A stretch of DNA of 5,780 bases from an uncultured Eubacteriales bacterium. Its GTDB lineage: Bacteria; Bacillota; Clostridia; Monoglobales; UMGS1388. The notes under the pieces were generated by a model. That model worked only from the letters and a program-made list of their open reading frames with translations, ran no database searches and was not told the DNA's origin. The stretch covers positions 1 through 5,780 of the forward strand of contig URVP01000103.1 in the NCBI GenBank assembly GCA_900551345.1. The letters run 5' to 3'. The stretch's first letter is position 1. Every line of letters begins with the position of its first letter. Below, in pieces: positions 1-5,780 of the stretch. The translations under genes were made by a program, and so were the position numbers.

Positions 1-128
1 CTGTTATCTTTAGGAATATCAATCGCTCCAACCTTTTTAGCCAGAATGAATGCTATTGGAGTGGAAGCAAAGGACATTAGCACCGCAATTGTAAATATAA
101 ATATCAATCGTAACATATTATCGTCCAT
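1..128 (-). CDS. MraY/WecA-like polyprenyl-phosphate sugar-1-phosphate transferase, N-terminal fragment
   Basis: Only the first 42 codons are present; the gene continues past the left edge. The fragment starts MDDNML and has one hydrophobic segment at about residues 5-32, consistent with a first transmembrane helix. It then reads LAKKVGAIDIPKDN at about residues 34-47 (the last residue partly cut). That Lys-Lys-x-Gly-Ala-x-Asp-x-Pro stretch is typical of the start of the WecA/TagO branch of the MraY superfamily. These are integral membrane enzymes that move a GlcNAc- or MurNAc-type sugar phosphate onto undecaprenyl phosphate, the first lipid-linked step of teichoic acid or other envelope glycan synthesis. 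The start is supported by GAAAGGA at 138-144, 9 bases upstream of ATG. It follows trpS by 39 bp on the same strand, so it is probably the next operon gene. TagO-like is favoured over MraY itself by the IDIPKDN wording, but the catalytic loops are out of view, so the exact role is uncertain. Confidence 0.75.
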   Translation of the reverse strand, partial: MDDNMLRLIFIFTIAVLMSFASTPIAFILAKKVGAIDIPKDN

Positions 129-167
129 AATAGGTTATCCTTTCAAAAATCCTTAGTAAAACATTTT

Positions 168-1169
168 TTATCCTCTGGGGATAAAACCTATCTTTTTATA
201 CACCTTACGAAGTGTTTTGTTTGCCGTATATGCTGCCTTTTCAGCAGACTCTTTATATACCTTTTCCAAATATCCTTTGTCTTCTGATAATTGGTTATAT
301 TTTTCCTGAAGGGGAGCAAGGCACTCAATAATGCGTTCTGCCAGCTCTGCTTTAAACACACCGTATCCCTCTCCTGCAAACTTCTTTTCTATGTCGGCAA
401 TGCTCATGCCGCTGCAAGCGGAATATATACTTATAAGATTGCTTACAGCCGGTTTGTCCTCTGAAAATCTTATGCTTCCTTCACTGTCGGTAACAGCCTT
501 TTTTACCTTACTTCGGATAATGTCAGGCTTATCAAGAATACCGATAAATCCGTTGGGATTGGGGTCGGATTTAGACATTTTCGACTCCGGATTCTGGAGA
601 CTCATAATTCTTGCTCCGACTTTGGGGATATATGGTTCGGGAATCTTAAACACATCACCGTAGATACCGTTAAACCGGTTTGCAATGTCCCTTGTAATTT
701 CCAGATGCTGCTTCTGGTCATGTCCTACGGGGACAAGATCTGCCTGATAAAGCAGAATGTCCGCAGCCATAAGAACAGGATAGGTAAGCAGACCTGCATT
801 TATATTGCCCGCATGCTTTTCACTCTTATCCTTAAACTGGGTCATTCTTGAAAGTTCACCAATGTAGGTATAACAGTTTAAAATCCATGCAAGTTCCGCA
901 TGAGCGGAAACATGCGACTGTATAAACAGCACATTTTTATCCGTATCTATACCGCTTGCAAGGAAAATTTTAAAAATATCCATAGTGTTTTTTCTCAGTG
1001 CCGCAGGCTCTTGTCTTACCGTAATGGAATGAAGATCTGCCACTGCGTAAAAACACTCATATTCGTCCTGAAGTGCCACCCAGTTTTTAAGAGCTCCCAG
1101 GTAGTTGCCCAAGGTGAGCTGACCCGATGACTGGATTGCACTGAGTATTCTTTTCTTATCTTCTGACAT
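168..1169 (-). CDS. trpS: Tryptophanyl-tRNA synthetase (class Ic)
   Basis: Cytoplasmic enzyme that activates tryptophan with ATP and charges tRNA-Trp (EC 6.1.1.2). The 333 residues match the usual bacterial length. The HIGH-type signature is TLGN at residues 19-22 in the Rossmann domain. DLHSIT lies at 45-50, the amino-acid pocket stretch MTQFKDKS at 109-116, VGHDQ at 148-152, and the KMSKS loop (exact KMSKS) at 197-201. The helical C-terminal anticodon region follows, including GYGVFKAELAE around 268-278. It resembles the Bacillus stearothermophilus enzyme closely through its length, as far as memory allows. The usual GIQPSG near the N terminus reads AIQSSG here (residues 11-16). The ATG lies inside the end of the upstream aminotransferase gene (14 bp overlap), implying translational coupling. 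No Trp T-box leader can fit in front of it, so its expression must come from the shared transcript or from a promoter inside the upstream gene. Confidence 0.98.
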   Translation of the reverse strand: MSEDKKRILSAIQSSGQLTLGNYLGALKNWVALQDEYECFYAVADLHSITVRQEPAALRKNTMDIFKIFLASGIDTDKNVLFIQSHVSAHAELAWILNCYTYIGELSRMTQFKDKSEKHAGNINAGLLTYPVLMAADILLYQADLVPVGHDQKQHLEITRDIANRFNGIYGDVFKIPEPYIPKVGARIMSLQNPESKMSKSDPNPNGFIGILDKPDIIRSKVKKAVTDSEGSIRFSEDKPAVSNLISIYSACSGMSIADIEKKFAGEGYGVFKAELAERIIECLAPLQEKYNQLSEDKGYLEKVYKESAEKAAYTANKTLRKVYKKIGFIPRG

Positions 1170-2352
1170 ATTCCTTTAATACCTCCCCGAGAATCTTAAT
1201 GCCTTCTTCAATCTTCTCCTCGGATGAATTTGAGTAATTAAGTCTGAAAGAGCTGGTAACGGCTCCGGCATCGGGCATAAGACCATTACCCGGAACAAAA
1301 GCAACCTTTCTTGCGATTGCCGCTTTCTGAACTTCGTTACTGTCAAAGTCAACCGTTGAAGAACACCATATAAACAAACCGCCCTGGGGTTTTGTTGTTG
1401 ATATGCAGTCAGGGAAATACTTGGCAATACATTCCTGCATAAAATTACACTTTTTGCCGTACAATTCACAGCTTTTTGCAATATAATCATCTATATTATA
1501 GCGTTTTAAAAACTCACTTGCCAGCATCTGAGTGAAAACAGGTGTATGTACATCTGCGGTCTGTTTGCACACCGCCATCTTTTCACCTATCTTTGCCGGA
1601 GCGGAAACAAAACCGATACGAAGACCGGGTGACATAATCTTTGAAAATGAACCGCAATAAATAACACGGCCGTATTTATCAAGAGATTTAACGGTGGGAA
1701 CAGGATCTCCCGCAAAACGAAGATCGCCGTATGGATTATCTTCAAGAATTATAAAATCATATTTTTCTGCAAGCTCTATAAGTCTTTTTCTTCTTTCAAC
1801 AGACATGGTAATCCCGGTGGGATTCTGGAAAGTTGCAATAGTATAAAGAAGCTTTATTTTAGTAGTTTTAAGCAGCTCTTCAAGCTTATCCATATCCATA
1901 CCGTCATTATCCATATCAACCCCGATGGTTTTACCGCCGAAAGAACGATAGGAATTAAGTCCGCCGATAAAGCTGGGGTTTTCGGTTACCACTATATCGC
2001 CTTCATTAACAAGAGCCTGAGCTGCAAGAGCTATTCCCTGCTGTCCTCCCGTTGTTATGAGAAGCTCGTCATCATCATTTGTACTGCTGATCCGTGCAAG
2101 TCTTTCTCTGACCTGCTCCTTAAGGGGTGCATAACCTTCTGTTATTCCATATTGAAGAGCAGTAACACCCTGATTTTTAAGAATGTCAAACGCAATTTCA
2201 GACAGTTCTTTAACCGCAAATGTCTCAGGGGCAGGGGCTCCGCCGGCAAAAGAAATCATACCGGGAGTTGCCAGCACCTTAAAAGTTTCTCTTATTGCAG
2301 AACCCTGAAGGGGCTTTGCTCTTTCTGAAAACATTTTTTCATAATCTACCAT
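1156..2352 (-). CDS. PLP-dependent aminotransferase, fold type I (2-aminoadipate/aromatic aminotransferase-like)
   Basis: A 398-residue cytoplasmic aminotransferase of class I/II, related to LysN-type 2-aminoadipate transaminases and to the catalytic half of MocR regulators; no helix-turn-helix domain is present. The cofactor residues are in order: GGQQGI at 102-107 for the phosphate region, NPTG at 177-180, EDNPY at 204-208 (Asp205 and Tyr208 expected to contact the pyridine ring), and SFSKIMSPGLRIG with Lys238 as the expected Schiff-base lysine. SFRLNYS contains Arg370, the expected substrate carboxylate ligand. The substrate cannot be read from sequence: 2-aminoadipate, aromatic, branched-chain or kynurenine-type amino acids are all possible. 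A longer reading from a TTG at 2370 is rejected, because that TTG begins at the edge of the GAAAGGA ribosome binding site, which serves the ATG at 2352. The gene starts 32 bp after the radical SAM gene and overlaps trpS by 14 bp. Confidence 0.93.
   Translation of the reverse strand: MVDYEKMFSERAKPLQGSAIRETFKVLATPGMISFAGGAPAPETFAVKELSEIAFDILKNQGVTALQYGITEGYAPLKEQVRERLARISSTNDDDELLITTGGQQGIALAAQALVNEGDIVVTENPSFIGGLNSYRSFGGKTIGVDMDNDGMDMDKLEELLKTTKIKLLYTIATFQNPTGITMSVERRKRLIELAEKYDFIILEDNPYGDLRFAGDPVPTVKSLDKYGRVIYCGSFSKIMSPGLRIGFVSAPAKIGEKMAVCKQTADVHTPVFTQMLASEFLKRYNIDDYIAKSCELYGKKCNFMQECIAKYFPDCISTTKPQGGLFIWCSSTVDFDSNEVQKAAIARKVAFVPGNGLMPDAGAVTSSFRLNYSNSSEEKIEEGIKILGEVLKEYVRR
1182..1188 (-). 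promoter_or_regulatory. Ribosome binding site for trpS inside the aminotransferase gene
   Basis: The minus strand reads GGGGAGG, 12 bases before the trpS ATG and within the last codons of the aminotransferase gene. A second purine run, AAAGGA, lies only about 2 bases from the ATG, too close for normal use. The strong GGAGG core favours the more distant site, with a spacer somewhat longer than optimal. Confidence 0.6.
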
Positions 2353-2361
2353 TTTTATACT

Positions 2362-2368
2362 TCCTTTC
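2362..2368 (-). promoter_or_regulatory. Ribosome binding site fixing the aminotransferase start
   Basis: GAAAGGA on the minus strand, 9 bases upstream of the ATG at 2352. The same sequence at the same spacing precedes tatD and the left-edge transferase gene. It rules out the in-frame TTG at 2370, which overlaps this site and has no purine-rich site of its own. Confidence 0.85.
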
Positions 2369-2384
2369 AACAGTCTTATAACTG

Positions 2385-3014
2385 CTATTCTATATATTCT
2401 CTGACCCTAAGCTGACAACCGTTATCCGCAGCTATTTTTTTGCATTTCTCAATGGCATCTGCTCCAATGGTGTCAACAACGGTCATTTTTACCTTTATAC
2501 CCTTATCCGCACAAAGACGGGCAAATTCAAGAAGTCCGCCGTATGCATCCTCACCGAAAACGGAATGGCAAATCTGCTGATATTTGGCGGCATTTTCTGC
2601 ATTAAGGCTGACGCCCACCTCATCAAACAGACCCTGCATTTCAGGAGTAACATCACGGTTATGAATAAGATTTGCCTGACCGTTTGTATTAACTCGTATA
2701 TACACATCTGACTGCTTCTTAAGCCATGCGGCAACCTTTACACAATCGTCAAACCGCTCAAACGGTTCACCGAATCCGCAAAATACTATCTGTTCATATT
2801 TTGTATAATCCGCATCTTTAAGAGATTGTATAACCTCCTCCACCGTCGGTTCACGGTCAAGCCACAGCTTTGAAGTGCCTGATATATCACGGTCGGAGTT
2901 CCACTCCGTACGGTGCTGATCTTCACCGTTTCTTATACAAAAGTCACAGGCATTCGAGCAGCGGTTTGTCATGTTAATATATAAGTTATTTCCCAGCGGA
3001 TATGTTATTATCAT
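2385..3014 (-). CDS. TatD-associated radical SAM protein, function unknown
   Basis: A compact 209-residue radical SAM protein. CSNACDFC at residues 19-26 (Cys19, Cys23, Cys26) is the canonical Cx3Cx2C motif that binds a [4Fe-4S] cluster for reductive cleavage of S-adenosylmethionine. CGFGEP at 79-84 fits the GGEP-type SAM-binding strand. RVNTNG at 107-112 and GVSLNA at 134-139 fit later barrel strands. No C-terminal SPASM or other auxiliary-cluster domain is visible; the protein ends at REYIE. The opening LGNNLYINMTNRC and the phrase WLDREPTVEEV fit the family known as 'radical SAM protein, TatD family-associated', whose members sit next to or are fused with TatD and have no established reaction. 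The start overlaps tatD by 29 bp. In-frame ATGs at 3044 and 3038 lack a ribosome binding site and would add a tail that does not look like the family, so 3014 is preferred. Confidence 0.9.
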   Translation of the reverse strand: MIITYPLGNNLYINMTNRCSNACDFCIRNGEDQHRTEWNSDRDISGTSKLWLDREPTVEEVIQSLKDADYTKYEQIVFCGFGEPFERFDDCVKVAAWLKKQSDVYIRVNTNGQANLIHNRDVTPEMQGLFDEVGVSLNAENAAKYQQICHSVFGEDAYGGLLEFARLCADKGIKVKMTVVDTIGADAIEKCKKIAADNGCQLRVREYIE

Positions 3015-3768
3015 CAATTCTGTACACCCTCTTTGCATTTTCATATGTTATTGCAGCCATTTCTTCATAAGATATTCCCTTTATCTCTGCCAGTTTTTTA
3101 GCAGCATGCCGCACAAGTGTGGGGTTATTACGCTCCCCTCTGTGACCCTCCGGAGCAAGATAAGGACAGTCTGTTTCTATAAGCAATCTGTCAAGGGGAA
3201 CGACCTGTGCCGCTTCAACGGCTTTGCGTGAATTTTTAAAGGTCAGTGTTCCGCCGAATGCAGCATAAAATCCCATCTTAATAATAATTTCAGCCATTTC
3301 TTTGCTGCCTGAAAAACAGTGGAAAATACCCTTAACATCGAATTGTTTCACTATATTTATGCAATCCTCATGAGCTTCTCTGTCATGTATCACTACCGGC
3401 AAGCCGATTTTCTCCGCAAGCTCAAGCTGCTTTGAAAACCAGTATCTTTGCTCTTCTCTGGGGCTGTAATCATAGTGATAATCAAGACCAATTTCTCCTA
3501 TGGCAACCACCTTTTCGCACTGCGTCCATTTTTCAATGGTCTTAAGGTCGTCCTCCGTCATATCATGCACATAATGGGGATGAACACCTACCGCAGCATA
3601 TATAAAGGGGTATTTAAGTGCAAGCTGCATACTTGACACAGAGGTTTTCATATTTGACCCAACATTAGTCACATACTCCACATCCATTGCACCCAGTATA
3701 CCGATAAGCTTATCTCTATCCTGATCAAAACGAGGATCATCCAGATGTGCGTGTGTATCAAATAACAT
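2986..3768 (-). CDS. tatD: TatD-family metal-dependent hydrolase (putative DNase)
   Basis: A 260-residue TIM-barrel metallohydrolase of the amidohydrolase superfamily, the usual length for TatD/YabD. The metal-ligand signatures are in order: DTHAHLD with His6 and His8; GEIGLDYH with Glu92; VIHDREA with His128; FHCFSG with His150; and ETDCPYLAP with Asp200. Characterised TatD proteins are divalent-metal-dependent 3'-5' exonucleases or DNases acting in the cytoplasm, linked in different organisms to DNA repair or DNA breakdown. The name comes from the E. coli tat operon; the protein is not needed for Tat export. The start at 3768 has GAAAGGA at 3778-3784 with a 9-base spacer. It lies 33 bp after metG, a pairing common in Firmicutes. 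Its 3' end overlaps the radical SAM gene by 29 bp, suggesting the two products are made together. Confidence 0.96.
   Translation of the reverse strand: MLFDTHAHLDDPRFDQDRDKLIGILGAMDVEYVTNVGSNMKTSVSSMQLALKYPFIYAAVGVHPHYVHDMTEDDLKTIEKWTQCEKVVAIGEIGLDYHYDYSPREEQRYWFSKQLELAEKIGLPVVIHDREAHEDCINIVKQFDVKGIFHCFSGSKEMAEIIIKMGFYAAFGGTLTFKNSRKAVEAAQVVPLDRLLIETDCPYLAPEGHRGERNNPTLVRHAAKKLAEIKGISYEEMAAITYENAKRVYRIDDNNISAGK
3027..3033 (-). promoter_or_regulatory. Ribosome binding site for the radical SAM gene inside tatD
   Basis: The minus strand reads AAGAGGG within the final codons of tatD, 12 bases before the ATG at 3014. No comparable site precedes the in-frame ATGs at 3044 or 3038, so this site decides the start and suggests translation is coupled to tatD. 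Confidence 0.6.
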
Positions 3769-3801
3769 TTATATGCTTCCTTTCAGAACATCAAAACGGT
3801 T

Positions 3802-5727
3802 TTATACAATCTGTGCTCCGCTCTGAATATCTCCTTCAACAGTGGTAACAACAAGTTTGTCCTCATATTCGGCACTGAGAATCATTCCGTGGGATTCAAG
3901 TCCCATCATTTTCCTTACAGGCAGATTTGCAATAAACAAAACATTTTTGCCTATAAGGTCTTCCGGCTTATAATATTTTGCAATGCCCGAAAGTATCTGG
4001 CGTTTTTCACTGCCTACTTCAAGAGTGAACCGCAGCAGCTTGTTTGACTTTGGAACAGGTTCACATTCAAGCACCTTACCCACACGAATATCCAGGTCAA
4101 GGAACTTTTCAAACTCTATCTCATCTTTGAAAGGTGCAAGCTCAATCTTTTTGCAGTTTGCGGCTGCCTCCTCTTCCAGCTCTTTAAGCTTTTTATCAGC
4201 GTCAATTCTGGCAAACAGCGGCTGAGCCTCTCCAACTTTTCTGCCTGCTTTCATTGAACCGAATTCTGCTAAGGATTCCAGTGAAATATCCTCAAAAGCA
4301 AGCTGAGCTTTAATCTTTTCTACCGTATCGGGCATAAACGAACCGAGCAAGGATGTAATAAATCTGATAGCTTCAGCAAGGTTATACAGAACAGTTGCAA
4401 GCGTTCCTTTTTTGCTTTCATCTTTTGCCAGTGCCCAAGGCATTGTTTCGTCAATATATTTGTTAGCTCTTGATGCAAGCCGTATAATTTCATCAAGTGC
4501 ATCAGCTGTCTTAAAGCTGTCCATATTACGGATAACAGACTCTTTAACAGAAACAGCCGTCTTAGCAAGGTCGCTGTCAAAATCTGTTTTATCTACAGGT
4601 GCGGGAATTATCCCGTCAAAATATTTATTAATCATGGCAACCGTACGGTTAATAAGATTACCCAATGTGTTGGCAAGATCCGCATTATATGTGGATATAA
4701 TCTTTTCGTAGGTAATTGTACCGTCCTGAGCATACGGCATCTCCCGAAGAAGATAAAAACGAACCGGGTCAACTCCGAAATGACGCACAAGGTCATCGGC
4801 ATATATAACATTACCCAGGGATTTACTCATTTTGTCCTCTCCGTTTAAAAGCCAGGGATGTCCGAAGATTTTTTCCGGGAGAGGTTCACCCAGAGCCATA
4901 AGGATTATCGGCCAGTATATTGTATGGAAACGCAGAATGTCTTTTCCGATAATATGCACATTGGCAGGCCAATATTTTTTATAAAGTTCGCCCTTTGAAT
5001 CAGGTGTATATCCCAATGCAGTTATATAGTTTGAAAGGGCATCAATCCATACATAGATAACATGTTTGTCATCAAACTCAACCGGAACGCCCCATTTAAA
5101 GGTAGACCTTGAAACGCACAAATCCTGTATTCCGGGTTTGATAAAGTTATTTATCATTTCCTTTTTCCGCGATTCGGGCTGTATAAAGTCAGGATGCTCT
5201 TCGATATGTTTCATAAGTCTGTCCTGATATTTGCTCATCTTAAAGAAATACGCTTCTTCATTTTCCTTGTGTACTTCCCGTCCGCAGTCAGGGCATTTGC
5301 CGTCAACAAGCTGTGTATCCGTCCAGAAAGATTCACAGGGAGTACAGTACCAACCCTCATAAGAGCTTTTATAAATATCACCCTGCTCATACAGTTTGGT
5401 AAATATCTTCTTAACCGCCTCTTCATGATAATCGTCCGTTGTACGGATAAACTTATCATAGCTGGAATTCATTAAATCCCAAATTGTCTTTATTTCACCG
5501 GCTACTTTGTCAACATATTCTTTGGGAGACACCCCGTTTTCCTCCGCAAGCTGCTGTACCTTTATACCATGCTCATCAGTACCTGTAAGGAAAAAAACAT
5601 CATAGCCTTCATATCTTTTAAATCTTGCAATTGCGTCCGAAAGCACAACTTCATAAGTATTTCCTATATGAGGCTTTCTGGAAGTGTACGCGATCGCAGT
5701 AGTGAGATAATATTTTTCTTTTTCCAT
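3802..5727 (-). CDS. metG: Methionyl-tRNA synthetase with C-terminal tRNA-binding domain (class Ia)
   Basis: Cytoplasmic enzyme charging initiator and elongator tRNA-Met with methionine (EC 6.1.1.10). It has 641 residues. HIGN is at 20-23 in the Rossmann fold. One zinc knuckle is formed by Cys128, Cys131, Cys145 and Cys148 in the connective domain. The KMSKS loop is at 299-303. The helical anticodon domain has Asn357, Arg361 and Trp431 at positions matching the residues that read the CAU anticodon in the E. coli enzyme. From about 540 to the end is an EMAP-II/Trbp111-like OB-fold (FLDLDIRVGKVLECEPVPKS, then MILSA near 615), which aids tRNA binding and dimerisation in homologues. An in-frame ATG at 5769 would add 14 residues but has no ribosome binding site. 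The ATG at 5727 gives the expected family start MEKEKYYLTTAIAY. It is the first gene of the operon part visible here. Confidence 0.98.
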   Translation of the reverse strand: MEKEKYYLTTAIAYTSRKPHIGNTYEVVLSDAIARFKRYEGYDVFFLTGTDEHGIKVQQLAEENGVSPKEYVDKVAGEIKTIWDLMNSSYDKFIRTTDDYHEEAVKKIFTKLYEQGDIYKSSYEGWYCTPCESFWTDTQLVDGKCPDCGREVHKENEEAYFFKMSKYQDRLMKHIEEHPDFIQPESRKKEMINNFIKPGIQDLCVSRSTFKWGVPVEFDDKHVIYVWIDALSNYITALGYTPDSKGELYKKYWPANVHIIGKDILRFHTIYWPIILMALGEPLPEKIFGHPWLLNGEDKMSKSLGNVIYADDLVRHFGVDPVRFYLLREMPYAQDGTITYEKIISTYNADLANTLGNLINRTVAMINKYFDGIIPAPVDKTDFDSDLAKTAVSVKESVIRNMDSFKTADALDEIIRLASRANKYIDETMPWALAKDESKKGTLATVLYNLAEAIRFITSLLGSFMPDTVEKIKAQLAFEDISLESLAEFGSMKAGRKVGEAQPLFARIDADKKLKELEEEAAANCKKIELAPFKDEIEFEKFLDLDIRVGKVLECEPVPKSNKLLRFTLEVGSEKRQILSGIAKYYKPEDLIGKNVLFIANLPVRKMMGLESHGMILSAEYEDKLVVTTVEGDIQSGAQIV

Positions 5728-5739
5728 TTTTAAAATCAG

Positions 5740-5746
5740 TCCTTTC
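5740..5746 (-). promoter_or_regulatory. Ribosome binding site fixing the metG start
   Basis: GAAAGGA on the minus strand, 12 bases upstream of the ATG at 5727. The spacer is longer than the 9 bases seen at the other genes, but this is the only good site near the 5' end of metG. It lies inside the longer reading from 5769 and so argues against that start. Confidence 0.75.
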
Positions 5747-5780
5747 AAATTAAAGGCAAGTTTTATCATATAATTTTACC

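Noticed and set aside
129..167. T-rich gap between trpS and the transferase gene as a terminator
   Set aside because: There are A/T runs but no GC-rich stem. The gap is only 39 bp and holds the next gene's ribosome binding site.
331..663. 110-codon plus-strand open frame, and other opposite-strand frames such as 900-1130, 2971-3231, 4412-4711 and 5194-5475
   Set aside because: Each lies wholly or mostly over a well-supported minus-strand gene, has no recognisable domain, and is best explained as a shadow of the real coding frame.
2353..2370. TTG start at 2370 for the aminotransferase, adding six residues
   Set aside because: The TTG runs into the GAAAGGA ribosome binding site that serves the ATG at 2352.
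5728..5769. ATG at 5769 as the metG start
   Set aside because: There is no ribosome binding site upstream of it, the extra 14 residues do not fit the family N terminus, and the good site at 5740-5746 lies downstream of it.
1..5780. CRISPR array, insertion sequence, tRNA gene or large repeat
   Set aside because: Nearly the whole window is coding. The only recurring motif seen is GAAAGGA in front of genes, which is the ribosome binding site, and no inverted terminal repeats or transposase were seen.

Overview
The window looks like an ordinary chromosomal operon from a low-to-moderate GC Gram-positive anaerobe, most likely a member of class Clostridia. This rests on three things: protein resemblance, strong GAAAGGA-type ribosome binding sites, and a metG-tatD pair of the kind common in Firmicutes. 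The lineage is inferred from remembered family patterns, not from a search.

All genes lie on the minus strand and read from right to left. In transcription order they are: methionyl-tRNA synthetase (metG, 5727-3802); a TatD-family metal-dependent hydrolase (tatD, 3768-2986); a small radical SAM protein of the TatD-associated family (3014-2385); a fold-type I PLP aminotransferase (2352-1156); tryptophanyl-tRNA synthetase (trpS, 1169-168); and the first 42 codons of a MraY/WecA-type polyprenyl-phosphate sugar-phosphate transferase (128-1), which runs off the left edge. Gaps between genes are 32-39 bp, and two pairs overlap (29 bp for tatD/radical SAM, 14 bp for aminotransferase/trpS). No intergenic stretch is large enough for a separate promoter with a leader, a T-box or a clear terminator, so the set is probably one transcript starting at or beyond the right edge.

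Three of the functions are housekeeping: charging tRNA-Met, charging tRNA-Trp, and probably starting a cell-envelope polymer. TatD proteins are metal-dependent nucleases or hydrolases. The radical SAM protein is the least understood member. Its start lies inside tatD, which fits a functional partnership, but its substrate is unknown. I saw no mobile elements, CRISPR arrays, tRNA or rRNA genes, or broken genes. Two starts are placed downstream of the longest possible ORF start (metG and the aminotransferase), because the ribosome binding sites lie inside those longer ORFs. The radical SAM start is likewise moved inward.
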